Assembly (NCBI GenBank): GCA_030686995.1
Contig: CM060685.1
Location: 131,217,823-131,281,822 of the forward strand
Source: Artemisia argyi
Taxonomy: Eukaryota > Streptophyta > Magnoliopsida > Asterales > Asteraceae
Reading direction: 5' to 3'
DNA: 64,000 nt
The notes under the pieces are model-generated. The model saw only the letters and a program-made list of their open reading frames with translations, did no database searches and had not been told where the DNA came from. This document shows positions 43,991 through 55,778 of this stretch, piece by piece. Made by a program: the position numbers and the translations under genes. Position 1 is the first letter of the stretch, and each line of letters begins with the position of its first letter.

Positions 43991-45038
43991 CCGTAGAGGG
44001 TGGTGAATACAGTCCTTTCAGCTTCTTCAAAGTTTAAAGAGTTCAATCTCAAAGATCACAAGTGATTGTACAACAAATCTAATAACGATAATCACAACCA
44101 AAGTGTATAAAGCATGTAAAGAGATACAACGATATATAGTTGTTCGAGATGGGGGGTTTATATCATCCGTACATCCAGTTGCGAATCCACGACATGATAC
44201 TATTTACTAAGTATAATCCTTTCGTTGGACTACAAACCGTTACAACTTTACTCCACCGATATGCACAATGATCGATGTTCACAAAGAAGAGCTACTCCCA
44301 ATGGTATTCCGCCCATGGAAACCACCCAAAAGAATCTCGCGATTAGACTTCCACTAAGACCACAAAGACTTCCCACCGGAAGTATCAAACCCCAACTAGG
44401 TCTCCAAAGATCTAGGCTTAGTCACTACGACACAAGACTTCCCAACTAGATCTCGAACGATCTAGGCTTGGTCACCAAGACACAAGACTTCCCTTACAAC
44501 CAAATAGAATGATTGAATATTTGATTATTTAATCAAGCCCTAACCTAACCTAGAGACTCAATTCTAATAGAAAGTATATAGAGAAGAAAACTCTCGACAC
44601 AATCACAATAGTGGATTAGGTTCTTCTGATTCTTCTATTGCGGATAATGTGTTCTTCCAAGAATGATAAGAGTAATAGATTAAGAACAAAAGATGTAGAC
44701 TTAGAGCGTAGAGATAAAAGAAATTAGTGAGAAAGAATGTTTGGCAAGGGGTGAGGATTACAAGTGGTAGGGATGGGTATTCATAGGCCAAAGTCCAAAA
44801 AGTTGAAAAACTTTTACGAGGCTGGCGCGTGGCTGGCGTGTCGAAATGCCAGCAGCTCGCTAAAACCTGTAAAGGTTTTTCCTTGGGACTTTGGTCTTTT
44901 AACTACCCAACCTTGCTAAACCCCCAAGTGTACTTCAAACATTAGACCTTTCCATTATTCATCCTCAAGGTAAGCCAACTCAAATAGCCATTTGATAAAA
45001 GAGAAAAAGCATAATTGGATAGGGGTAGTATGGGTATT
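43991..45038 (-). repeat. Probable decayed 5' LTR of the copia remnant
   Basis: It begins next to the decayed primer site with CCGTAGAGGGTGGTGAATA, a wording I associate with copia LTR ends. No partner LTR was found in the window, so its outer end is undefined. A GC-rich patch with GGCTGGCGCGTGGCTGGCGT lies at 44820-44850. No ORF is supported. Confidence 0.4.
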
Positions 45039-45546
45039 TGATATGCTCGGATCAACCACTTAACCAAGGATGGTCAATATAGTCAACCCTAGTGTATGTG
45101 CTCCGGTGTGTATAGTGTAACCTCGGGTCGTTTAGTCCCGGCGAGGTGTGAAATGCGAAATCTAGAATCGTTTTGTGATCGGGTGATTTGAATGGGGTTA
45201 TAAAGAGAATTTGGGATTTCTAAACTAAATGAAGCAAATAATAACTCAAAATAACACAAATACTAATAACGAAAGCATATAAATCACAATTACACTAAAA
45301 TGTAAATTAAACCTAAAACGTAATGAGCAAAACGTAAAAACGTAATCTAAAAGGCAATTACCTAAATTTAAACTACAAATTTGATTTTAGAATTGAAAAA
45401 CTACTTAAAAACTATTATAAACGCTAAACGTAACTTAAAATTTTCAAAAACGTAACCTAAATTAAAAACCGTGCGTTTAGATTAAAAATAACGTGAGTAT
45501 ACAAATAAAAAGTGAATTTTAAGCAATACTACTCCTACGGATGTAA

Positions 45547-46093
45547 AAACAATTTTTCTACGTTCCTAATGATAAAAGAAAATTTTGGAAAAAAGAATTT
45601 TATTTTTATTTTTTACCTATAAATAATTTATTATGATTTAAATACTAAATTAATTGTTTAAAAATACTAAAGCCTATGGGAAAATTCTGGAATTTTTTGT
45701 AAAACTAGTTAATGATAATAGAAATATAAGAAAAATGAGAAAAGCCCAAAAAGCAGGAAAATAAGCAGTTAAATAAGCATAACAGATAATAAGCTAAATA
45801 CATGAGTAATAAAGAAAACCTTTAAATGAATTGAATGAGTAATCCTAATAACAAAAGACCCTAGGGCGCGATTGGAAAAGTGTGTGTTGGTTTGTAACCT
45901 GTACAAACAGGAGGTCAAGGGTTCAAATCCCTTGGACTTTTGCTCTTTTTTATTCTTTCTTTTTCTTTTTTTTTTTTTTTTTTTTGTAATTTTGTTTTGG
46001 AAATCTAAAGTACTACTGAAAATCTAAACTTTACGTGAAAACTAATTTTTGGAAAACTGAAATGAGCTCAGATTAGGCTTAAACTAGAGGTAA
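45547..46093. repeat. 547-bp segment present in only one LTR, with tRNA-like B box
   Basis: The two LTRs match up to GATGTAA and again from TAATTTCAAC. The left LTR has 547 extra bases bounded by GTAA repeats (45543-45546 and 46090-46093). It contains GGGTTCAAATCCC (45919-45931), which is a Pol III B-box-like sequence in a CAAGG/CCTTG stem, followed by a T-rich run (45950-45986). It is either an insertion here or a deletion in the other LTR. Confidence 0.55.
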
Positions 46094-48182
46094 TTTCAAC
46101 AAAAGCTAAAAAATAAATAATAGAATAAAAAGGGTAAACTAAAGGATAAGCTAAATGGGAATCTTGCCAACTAATCCTATAAGCTAAGAATGCTAGAAAG
46201 CAACAGAAATAAGCTAATCCTACCCTAATAAGCACTGTTCAGTAATCAAAAGGCATTAAAAAAATTAAAAAATAAAAAAAAATAAAAAACTAGTCCTATT
46301 TCTAATCCTAAAGCAGCCTATGAGGGGGGTGTTATCAAGCTAGAAATTTAAGTGAACTAACAGGCTTACTATACTTAAAATAAGCTAAATTTGAGCAGCT
46401 TATACTACAAGCTAACAAGAAAAACCAAAACACAATCCTAAATCTGACTTTAACATGGCTAAAATGAAGATTGAAAGGTGAGTCATGGACAAGTAATGGA
46501 GGTGCAGCCTACTGTAGGTATGTGGTGGTAGCAGGTCTACAAAAAGCTTTCAACAAGAAATTATAAGTTATAAATCTATCTAAAAGATGGATAAACTAAC
46601 TAGGGGGAGGGAAACAAGCTAGAGCAACTAAGGGGGAGTCCTAATTAAGCATTAGGAGAATAAATAAGCAGCAAATATACACCCTAAAGTCCTAAACAAG
46701 CAAAGCTAATTCCTAAACTAAGGCTGCAAAATGGTAATATTAACAGCTAAGGGGGCTAGTTTGGACTCAAAAGCTGTAAAAAAAATTAATTCTTAAAAAT
46801 TAACTAAAAATGGGAGCAACTAGGTGAGCTAATAGATAAGTTATAAACCAATTTTTAGAGCAAATAAGTTAGAAATAAAGAAATTAAAAATCAAAATCAA
46901 AGTGGCTGTGCCTATATTGCTATGCAAGTGCAGTTATGACAAAAATGGGTGAAAATGGGGATTGAAAATGGATTTGGAACCTACAACCTGTGAACCATGA
47001 GTCTAAAACATGTTAATAGAACTGAGTTTGAGCAACAATAACAACACAAGTGCCAAAACTAAGAATCTACCCAAGCAACCAAATGAAAACAGTAAAAAAT
47101 AAAGAATTTTGGAAAACAAAGTGAAATGCTTTAAAACCTTAAGAGAAAGAAAACTATGACTAGAAAACTACTTATCCTACTCTAATCAAGCTTAAACAAC
47201 TTGAGTGTGGGAAACAAAAGTGACCAAATGCTTTTAACCATAAAACCATCACTGTTCCAAACACCCTCTAAAGTTTACAAACTGATTTTTTTGAAATTGA
47301 ATTGAGCTTTTAGACAAAAGGTATTTCATTATTTCTTGCAACCATAAACAAGTATCTAAAGGAACTTAAGAGGGCTTGAAATTAACTTTGAAACAGTAAA
47401 AGACTTGGAAATAAATTTGCAAGGAATTTAAAAGAAAATTTAAATTGCATAAAAGAGTTGAGTACAAAACTGAAGTTGAAAATAAAATGCTAAAATTTAA
47501 AATTACAAGGAATTTAAAAATGGTCAAAACTCTTCTAAATACTTGAAAAGTTGGACAAGTTTTCGTGGTGTGTGGAAAGCCCTTTTTATATGTCCTTAGC
47601 TAGGGTTCCTGTGTTTGTTTTCCTCTTCTGTGTTGTGTTTCTCTTGTGAGAGGAATAAAGCCTTGGACCTTGTTTGTGCTTTCTTTCACTTCTCCACAGC
47701 CATTGATGAAGCCTTGGAGCCAAAGTCTTTAATCCACAGCCGTTGGATGGATTGTTGTGCCCTTGGGATTGACAGCGTGGCAATGGAACTTGATAAGGCA
47801 TGTGAGCTTTGTTTGGAGGTTTGTGGAGGTGAGTTGGAATGATGGAGACAAGGGTATTGGCGGGTAAATGATAACAGGTGTGTTTGATTGTGATTAGTCA
47901 AAGAGGCAAATGGGTTATGGTATAAAAACGAGTGGTAAGGGGTTTGGTTTTTTACTGGTTTGGGGTGTGGACTGAGTGTTGGTGAATTGGGCTAATGGCT
48001 TAAGTGGATTGGTAAAAGGAAGGTGGGCTTTGGAGTTTGGTTTGTACCAGGTTTTAGGATTTGGGTTTATATTAGTATTAGGATTTCATTTAGATTTTAA
48101 TTTAATTATTATTAGGTAATAATATTTAGTAAAATAAATAAATACTGAATTTGTAGAACAAAAAATATTTTTGTAGTTTTTT

Positions 48183-48185
<3 letters not shown>

Positions 48186-48260
<75 letters not shown>
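48186..48260 (+). repeat. (ATA)n microsatellite
   Basis: About 24 uninterrupted ATA units. Long Tyr-, Leu- and Ile-repeat frames through it are artefacts. Confidence 0.95.
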
Positions 48261-48263
<3 letters not shown>

Positions 48264-48360
48264 TGCAACTGGTGACCGTCCCAGAATTTTTAATAGGGTG
48301 TTGCACAAAAGAAATGTTTGGCTAACTAAAGTTACTCCAGAAGAAACCAAAGTAGCAAAA

Positions 48361-48368
48361 TAATAATG

Positions 48369-48400
<32 letters not shown>

Positions 48401-48420
48401 CATAATAATAATAATAATAA
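48361..48420 (+). repeat. (ATA)n microsatellite, slightly interrupted
   Basis: About 19 units with an ATG and a CAT variant. About 100 bp of other sequence (48261-48360) separate it from the previous tract. Confidence 0.95.
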
Positions 48421-49646
48421 GTGTGCGTGTGTGGGCGATTATGCCGATCGTGTCATCGTTTCTTCCAATCTACAACAGGTTAGCATGTGTGTTGATTTTT
48501 ATATAATAACGAGCTTGGGTACCCGCGCGTTGCTGCGAGAATGTTGTGTTTAATCAAAACTCGAAATAAAACGATCAAAATTTTATTATTATTATTATTT
48601 TTTAAGGACTAAATTTGCAAAAAGGGGTGCACGCGCTCGTTAAAAAAATAAATTTTGATCGTTTTATTTATAACTCCGAATTTTGGTTTTATATATAATT
48701 TTGGTTTTGTGTAAAAAAAATAAAAAATAAAAAATAAAAAAAGAGGAAAAAAATGACTAAATTTGCAAAAGATCGCTAACAGGGGACTAACGGTGCGATT
48801 TACAGATAATTGAGGGACTGAAAGCGTAAATTCGTCAGCTACAGTGCAGGTACTATTCGGTACTGTGTTGCACTGTAGCAACAACTGTTTGGTACTGTAG
48901 CAACTTATTTTTCAGTTTTAGTCCCTTAACATGATGTTCTTTGCAAAGTTAGTCCTTAGGGACTAACGGTGAAAAAAAAATAACGTTAGGGGCTGTTTAT
49001 GTTTATTATTTGCACAGAAAAAGTCCCTGAAGTTACTGGTCTGCTGCAAATTTAATCCACGTCTGTTAGTTAACGGTCATTAAGGACTAACTTCGCAATT
49101 GGTCACTAACCTCAGGGGCTAAAAGTGGCAAACACGAAACTTGCAAAGTTACTGTTGCTACAGTAACAAAAACGCCTTTTAGTATATATATAAATATCAA
49201 TCAAAGGTGTTGATTCTTCATTTATTTAACATTAGGAGTGCGTTTGTTTGGATCTTATTTTATAATAATTATCAAAAAAAAAAAAAAAAAAAAAAAAAAA
49301 TTAGTGTGTCTTTGGATGATTTTGGTTGAATCCGTTCCTCCAATCATCATTGTGTTTGTTAATTCTACACCGTTGCAGCATTAATTCAACATGTTTAGTT
49401 GAATCGTTGGTCCTCCATCAATCTTTGGCTTACTGGTTTGTGGATTCTATAAAGGGGATTAAGGTTGTAAATGTTTTGGGACTGCTACAGTGCTGCTTTT
49501 TGTTTTGGAACATTGCTTCTACAGTTGCCATAGTCTTTGTGGAGCAGTATTTTGTTTGTATTTTTATTTGGTTGGTATATTGCTGCTACAGTGAGGCTCT
49601 TTGTTTGATATATTGCTGCTACAGTGGTGCTATTTTACTATGCCTA
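48421..49646 (+). other. Possible 5' untranslated part of the non-LTR element
   Basis: The stretch between the (ATA)n tract and the first zinc-finger codon has no ORF. It contains TACCCGCGCGTTGCTGCG (48520-48537), an A29 run (49273-49301) and repeated CTACAGT/ACTGTAG words at 48840-49200 and again at 49485-49630. The A run could be the tail of an older retroposon, in which case the element starts near 49302. Otherwise it starts at 48421. Confidence 0.4.
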
Positions 49647-52600
49647 TTGTGAGATTCCATTGCCCCTTCGCGGGTCTTAGTGGGTGTCGTGATGGGGGTG
49701 GAAATGGGCTTACCAAGGCTTATTTGATCACACATCTCCGCGAATGACACTTCAGTGGGGATGCGTTGGCTATCACTAGACATTTTCTTGCGTCGGATTT
49801 GGTTGTTTTTTAAAGGGCTGAGGTTACTCTTAAGCGTATGGGATTGTGGTTATGTGGTGGTTGTTTCAAAACACATACTTTTCGGGCTAAGTGTCGACAT
49901 AGTGGGGGGGCTGATTTTGTGTCACCTCCTGATTGTGGTGATGGTGTTGTTCGGTTTGTGTTGCATGATCTCACCAAACCACAGGTTCCTTCCGATGTTG
50001 ATGTTGTTGAGGATTTGGTTTTGGACGAGCTTGGTGGTTTCGATTTACCTCTTCTTGATTCTTTATTCTCTAAGGGGCTGCGTACTGTCAAATCCATCCC
50101 TCCTAAATGTCGTTTGGAGTTCTCTCGTGTTTTGAAAGGAGCTCTTGACAAGGTAATCTGCGCACCTGATGACATTTCTTGTTGGGTTGGTTTGTTAGTC
50201 TTGCCTCTTTGTCTCCTTAAAACCTTTTGCCCGAGGAGTAATCAAGAATGTAGGTCGGCCAATAAGCGCCAACGCCAGGAAGAATATATTGTTAATGCTA
50301 TTCGGGCATGGGGCACCCCTAATGGTAGTATACAGATTGTGCGTGACGTTTTAGCCGAACCCTCACCTATTTGGTCTAATATTGATGATAACAGTTCCGA
50401 TTTGGGTGACCGTAATGTCAAGCAATGTAAGAGGAAGATTTGTGATGGTCATTATACTGCTGCGGTCAGAGTTCTTTCGTCTTCTGGTATTGCACCTTAT
50501 GATGTTTCTACTCTTGAGGACTTAAAAGCTAAACACCCTTTCCAGTCTGCTCCTCTTTTGCCTGATATACCTATTGATCATCATCACCTTACTGCATCTA
50601 CTGCTACGGTTCTTGACATGATTAAGAGTTTCCCGCGTGGTACTTCTTGTGGGAGAGATGGTTTGCGCGCTCAACACCTTTTGGATTGTTTAAATGGTGC
50701 GGCTGTGGCTATTTCTGATGAATTGATCGCATCTATCACCCAAGTGGTGAACCTTTTCCTTGCTGGTAAATGCCCGAGGGAGTTGGGTGAGTACATTGCT
50801 ATTGCTCCTCTCACACCCTTAGTCAAACCAGGTGGAGGTATCCGCCCTATTGCTGTTGGGACTGTTTGGAGGCGGTTAGTTTCCAAGGTTTGTGCATCCA
50901 TGATTAGCCATTCTTCAGACGGTTATTTAGATGATTTACAATTTGGTGTTGGGGTATCGGGAGGAGGGGAGGCTATTCTTCATGCAGTGAATCGTTTAGT
51001 TGAGGATCGTGGGGGTGATGTTGGTCTTTCTATGTTGTTGGTTGATTTTAAAAACGCTTTCAACATGGTGGATCGGGCTGTTATGTTGCGTGAGGTTCGG
51101 CTTCATTTTCCGGCTATTTCACAATGGGTGGAATTCTGTTACTCTAGCCCCGCCAGATTATATTATGGTGAGCATACTCTTTGGTCTCATCAAGGTGTAC
51201 AACAAGGTGATCCGCTTGGGCCTCTTCTTTTTGCCTTAGTGTTACATCCTCTGGCATGTAAGATTAGAGACTCTTTTAACCTTTCTTTTCAAGCATGGTA
51301 TCTGGATGATGGTACTGTTATTGGAGATACTTTGGTTGTGGGTAAGGTTTTAGAGTTGATTATGATGGATGGACCTGGTCGTGGCGTACACCTCAACGTT
51401 GATAAAACTGAGATCTTTTGGCCAAAGGAGGACCCTAGAAGCAGATATGCGGGTGTGTTCCCTCCCAATATTTCTCGGCCCTTACATGGTGTTAAATTAT
51501 TGGGTGGGCCTGTTAGTGTTGATTTTGAGTTTGGTAGTAGGCTGGTTTTGAAAAGGGTGGCTAAAACCATTGATCTTATGGATGCTGTTGCTAAACTTAA
51601 CAACCCTCAATGTGAGTTGTTGCTACTCCGTGCATGTGCAGGTATTTCTAAGTTGTATTTTTCTATGCGCACATGTTCCCCCAGGGTCTTTGGATGTGCT
51701 CAGGTTTCTTTTGATGCGGCACTTCGTTCTTCTTTGGAACGTATTGTCACTGCTTCTGGGCCTGGTTTTGGTGATTGGCAATGGAGACTTGCCACCCTTC
51801 CCTTTGCCTTTGGGGGCTTGGTATTTATTCTGCAAGAGATGTTTTGAAATATGCTTTTCTTGCGTCTAGACTTCAATCTGCTAGCTTACAGACTAAGCTT
51901 CTCCATAGTTCTGGTATTGTAACTGTTGGTCCCTCCTTTGATGATGTTTTATGTACTTTTAATATGGATATGGATATTGACCTTTTGAGTAACCTAAGCG
52001 AGGTCGCTGCCCCCAAACTCATGAAGAAATTGGCAGATATATATATTTCGATCGGGTTACCCAAAATGTTGAATCTACATCCATCTTTCTACTCGACAGA
52101 TTGCGTTATGGAGCTCTCTAAAGGAGGATCATACTTCAGATTGGCTCAGGGTGGCTCCTATATCTGGATTGGGTCAAACTATGAATGCCCGGACATACCG
52201 TTGTGTGTTGTGTTATCGGCTGGGTGTTCCTCTTTTCATTGTTCAGGTACCGTGTTCAGCTTGTTCTCGTGTTTTTACTGGAGATATTTATGGGGATCAT
52301 GCGGTTTCTTGTGCGGGTATTGTTGGCATTAAACATCGGCATAATATTGTGCGTGATGTTCTTGTTGATATATGCTCTCGGTCCGGAATTTCAGCTCGTA
52401 AGGAGGTGGATATTGGGCTTTATGGTGATAGGGATAGATCTTTGCGCCCAGCTGATATATTACTTTACTCTTGGGATGGTGGGCTTGATGTTTGTGTTGA
52501 TCTTACGGGGTTGTCACCTTTGACACAATCTGGTATGATTGATTTTATGCCAGGTCGTGCGGTTATTGAAGCTGCACAACGTAAACGTGTCAAGTATGAG

Positions 52601-52825
52601 GCCAAATGTGTGGATATCGGATATGGGTTCCTCCCTTTCTCTTTCTCCTCTTTTGGAGAACTTGAGAAAGATGCAGTAACTCTTATAAAGCGTATTCGAC
52701 GTTTCTCTTCCACTCAAGACATTGGAGCACGGGCTGCCGTTCATATTTTTAATAGGATTGGTTTCACTATTGCTAGAGGTGTGGGGGCCCAGTTGGTTTC
52801 TCGGCTCCCCACCAATTTCTTGTAA
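49647..52825 (+). pseudogene. Non-LTR retrotransposon ORF: zinc finger, RT, CCHC and restriction-like endonuclease
   Basis: The polyprotein order is N-terminal zinc finger, RT, CCHC, nuclease. From 49647 the frame reads FHCPFAGLSGCRDGG followed by LTKAYLITHLRE-stop-H, a C2H2-like finger. Stops at about 49737 and 49812 precede the 669-codon open stretch 49838-51847. RT motifs: GRDGLRAQHLL, PLVKPGGGIRPIAVGTVWRR, LLVDFKNAFN (Asp 51044-51046), GVQQGDPLGPLLFALVLHPL and YLDDGTVIGD (51299 on). After frame changes near 51825 and between 52045 and 52150 comes the C-terminus (to 52825). It has CSACSRVFTGDIYGDHAVSC (C-x2-C...H-x4-C, 52253 on), then RPADILLYSWDGGLDVCVDL (Asp 52454-52456 and 52499-52501). 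That is the layout of R2-type elements with a restriction-like endonuclease. No apurinic endonuclease domain is seen. Confidence 0.85.
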
Positions 52826-52861
52826 AATCCTATTTATTGTTAATAAAAGTGATGGTTTATA

Positions 52862-52878
52862 ATAAAAATAAATAAATA

Positions 52879-52969
<91 letters not shown>

Positions 52970-52970
52970 T
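52862..52970 (+). repeat. (TAA)n microsatellite at the 3' end of the non-LTR element
   Basis: AAATAAATAAATA passes into about 33 uninterrupted TAA units, starting roughly 40 bases after the stop codon of the endonuclease ORF (52825). It is either the element's own tail or its target. Confidence 0.95.
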
Positions 52971-53450
52971 AGAAGGTAAAAATTTAAAAAGAAAAGTTTT
53001 AACAAAATACAAGGTTTTGACAAAAAAATGTTTTGGGATTTTTATTTTGAAAAAGGGTTACGGTTTTGAAATGATTTTACGTTTAAGTTACAGGATAAAA
53101 GGGTAAAAAGGGTATTTTGGGAAAAGGTTAAGGGATAAAATGGTAATTTGGGTTAGGTTTAGTTTTCCATGCTCACCCCCATATCATGTTCCGGGATTGT
53201 CTTCGACTCTTCGATTCTTCAATAAATGCTCCAAATTGTGTCGAATCGATCCGGTATTGCTCCGTTTAGCTTCTTTTCCCATCCAAGCTCGGTTTTGCTC
53301 ACTTTTGCCTTGTTTTCAGTCCATTTGTACCAGAAACACGCAAAAACACACTCCAAGGATATTTGTAACATTATATGGTCATTTTTGGGTTTTTTGGTCA
53401 TTTTGGTGGGTTTTTCGGGCCTAAAATGATGAGTAAAAGGCCACTCATCA
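52971..53450 (-). repeat. U3 end of the Athila-like 3' LTR
   Basis: This is the remaining LTR sequence from the (TAA)n tract to the LTR boundary. It ends GGCCACTCATCA, the inverted form of TGATGAGTGG, next to the polypurine tract. There are no credible ORFs. Confidence 0.7.
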
Positions 53451-53462
53451 TCCCCCCACACT
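53451..53462 (-). other. Polypurine tract of the Athila-like element
   Basis: AGTGTGGGGGGA on the minus strand directly abuts the LTR start TGATGAG. Similar boxes occur inside at about 55395-55409 and 55100-55136. Confidence 0.8.
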
Positions 53463-55778
53463 AAGCAATTGCTAGTCCCTAGCAATCCGATCATATAAAG
53501 TAATGAAAGGATCACAAGATTTATTATGTTACCATATATACCCCGTTTTGACTTCTTATTCCATTTAACTTAACTTAAATGATAGTAAACGTAAATATAT
53601 GCTTGATTTTAAAAATATGGCATCACGGAACGAGATTCACACAATATGGGTGTCTCCGGGGAATTGTAATCTTCATTCTCTTTTTATTAATTCCCAAACC
53701 AAGTCTAAAACCCTTGTGCAAACGTTTTTGTAAAATGCCAACGCTACTTATATTAGTAATCTGTGTAAGTCGAGACTAACTTTTCGCTCCCACAATTATC
53801 TATAAATTAGGTGTGTGTGCTTGTTTTCAAAATTTTGACCGGAAGAATCGACACTTATTAGGGTTGTTATTTATTTAAGTTAATATTAATTCACCGAAAA
53901 CCGCAAAATCTAAGGATCGAAAGGACCTTTTCCATGTAGCGGCTTTCTTCTCGGCACATCCCAACTAGATGGTTTAGGTGACCAGGCTTTTGACACCTCA
54001 CAGAGAATAGTGCCGGAATCAACGGGAATTTGATTCCAAAGATTTACGAAGCTACCGCTAAAGTAATATTAAGCTTAAATAGATAGCAACCTACGAAGAT
54101 TTAAAAATTAGAAATTCAAAGATGAGATCACTCCATGTGGAGACTTTCTTCTCAGCTTGTCCTTAGTAAACTTAGGAGGCTAGGTTTTCACCCTCGAGAA
54201 TAGTATCGGAGCTCACGGGGTCTTTGAAATCAACAACTTACAAATATCTGTAAAATCTTTATAAGGTTTTGACGAATACTAGTTAAAAGGTTTATTTAAA
54301 TTTTGCAACAAGCAAGTTTCTAACATTTATTCATAATCAACATCCATATTTTTTCTTTTTTTTTTCATTTTTCATCATTTTTTTTCTTTTCTTTTCTCAT
54401 TTTTTCATTTTTCATTACTTGGCTTTTTACAAATGGAACTTCACGGGGAAATTCCAAGACCTTAACGCCTTTCAGAATTAAGGATCCAAGGACCAATCTC
54501 GAACCACAGCTTATAGCACTTATTCATACTCAAAACTTTAACTTTTGCAATTTCAAGCAACGTCTCACTTTCATTTGCATTCTTATTATGTTTTCATGAA
54601 AGTATGCTTGTTCCAAAATGTAAATAAAACTTTGAATTAGTACGTGCCAAAACCGTATAAAAACTTTGCTTTTACTAACAAAATGATTTTTGTGTTCAAA
54701 TTTTTGAAAAGAAGCACGTTATTAAGTCAATTTAGGAGGTTTTGGGAGAGAAAAGCCATAGATTACTTATATAAGCTCCAAAACAAACCACTATTCCATG
54801 CTTAGCATTTTCATTTGCACAATTCGTAAAGACTTAGCCTAAAACGTTAAGGAAAGCCACTAGATCAACACTCTAGCAGAGTCGGGATTCCCCTTGTTCT
54901 AGCTTAATCAAGTCTAAACTTTCCACAAATACCGAGGTATTTATGTATAGCAAATTCTTATTTATTGTAATTTTTGACGTAAATACGGTAAAAATATTAA
55001 AATTTTGGTCAAAAACGGGGGTACTAGGGACTAGAAAGGTACAACATCTGAAAATTTTAGAAAAAAAAATTGAAAAATTGGGTCAAATTCGCAAGAATCC
55101 CCCCCCCCCCCCCCCCCCCACACACACTTAGAATTGAATATTGCCCTCAATATTCAACGTACCGGCACTTAGCCGAAACTTTGAATGGAAGAAGGTAATA
55201 CCACCATCCAAGTGTGGAAACAAATTCTTGTTTCACACGAAGGATTATAAAGATATCCCTGGATAAACGTTAGTAACAAAGATCGGATATTTGGCAGTTG
55301 GATTGAAAACAAGCGCATCAATCATCACGATCGATGGGATTTCCTGAAAACAAAGGCAAATACACAACACAAGAGGCAAACAAGTAGGGGAAACTCCCCC
55401 ACACTTAGTTGTTAGAAATAAGAAAATAAGAAGATGAAATAGATAAGCATGGGTTACCACCCATGAAGCGCTTTGTTTTTGTTAACCGAGTCACGAGCTT
55501 GACTCGACCCCGAATTCATTGGTCCTTGGGAAAGCAAGTGGAAAAGACAATGTTCATCGGACTTTCATTCAAGATGGTTGGATAAACATTGAAGTGCATG
55601 AAAGTTCCACTCCAATGAGATATAACTGGCTCAAAAGAAGAAATTGAGATGCCGGGGTCAAAGATGGTATCTTCACTCACAAAGGAGTGAAGAAGAGAAG
55701 AATTCACCGGATAGGTGAAGAAAGAAAGATCTTGATAACAATGAGGAAAAGATCTTCATCTTCAAGATCAAGGTTAGT
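53463..55778 (-). other. 3' noncoding part of the Athila-like element with ORF remnants
   Basis: On the minus strand, frame pieces after the long ORF (55707-55516, containing SEDTIFDPGIS; 55460-55245, containing YPIFVTNVYPGISL) look like shifted continuations of the same protein. Then GAATATTGAGGGCAATATTC and AGTGTGTG followed by about 20 G (55100-55140) recall the GAGGACAATGT...AAGTGTGGGGG block that follows the coding part of Athila elements. From 55100 down to 53463 no coding sequence is seen. Confidence 0.55.

Larger units (their letters stand above)
45039..53450 (-). repeat. 3' LTR of the Athila-like element, enlarged by insertions
   Basis: Read on the minus strand it runs from TGATGAGTGGCC (53450) to ATATCA (45039). 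The part 45039-47667 matches the other LTR. The part 47668-53450 has no counterpart because the other LTR is cut there. A TATA-like GTATAAAAACG lies at 47919-47930 on the plus strand. (TAA)n tracts and a non-LTR element occupy about 48186-52975. A small Lys/Ser-rich minus-strand frame near 47800 is not supported as a gene. Confidence 0.8.

Noticed and set aside
45866..45945. Possible tRNA gene (GGGTTCAAATCCC with T-arm-like stem)
   Set aside because: No convincing A box, D arm, anticodon stem or acceptor stem could be paired. Kept only as a B-box-like motif.
48112..48350. Minus-strand frames with long Leu or Tyr runs, and the similar frame at 52514-53023
   Set aside because: They are translations of (TAA)n microsatellites, not proteins.
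49755..50135. Plus-strand 126-codon hydrophobic ORF overlapping the start of the non-LTR ORF
   Set aside because: It overlaps the RT polyprotein in another frame, and the RT frame has recognisable motifs.
54943..55131. Plus-strand ORF ending in a Pro run
   Set aside because: It is produced by the C20 homopolymer on the plus strand and lies antisense in the Athila-like element.
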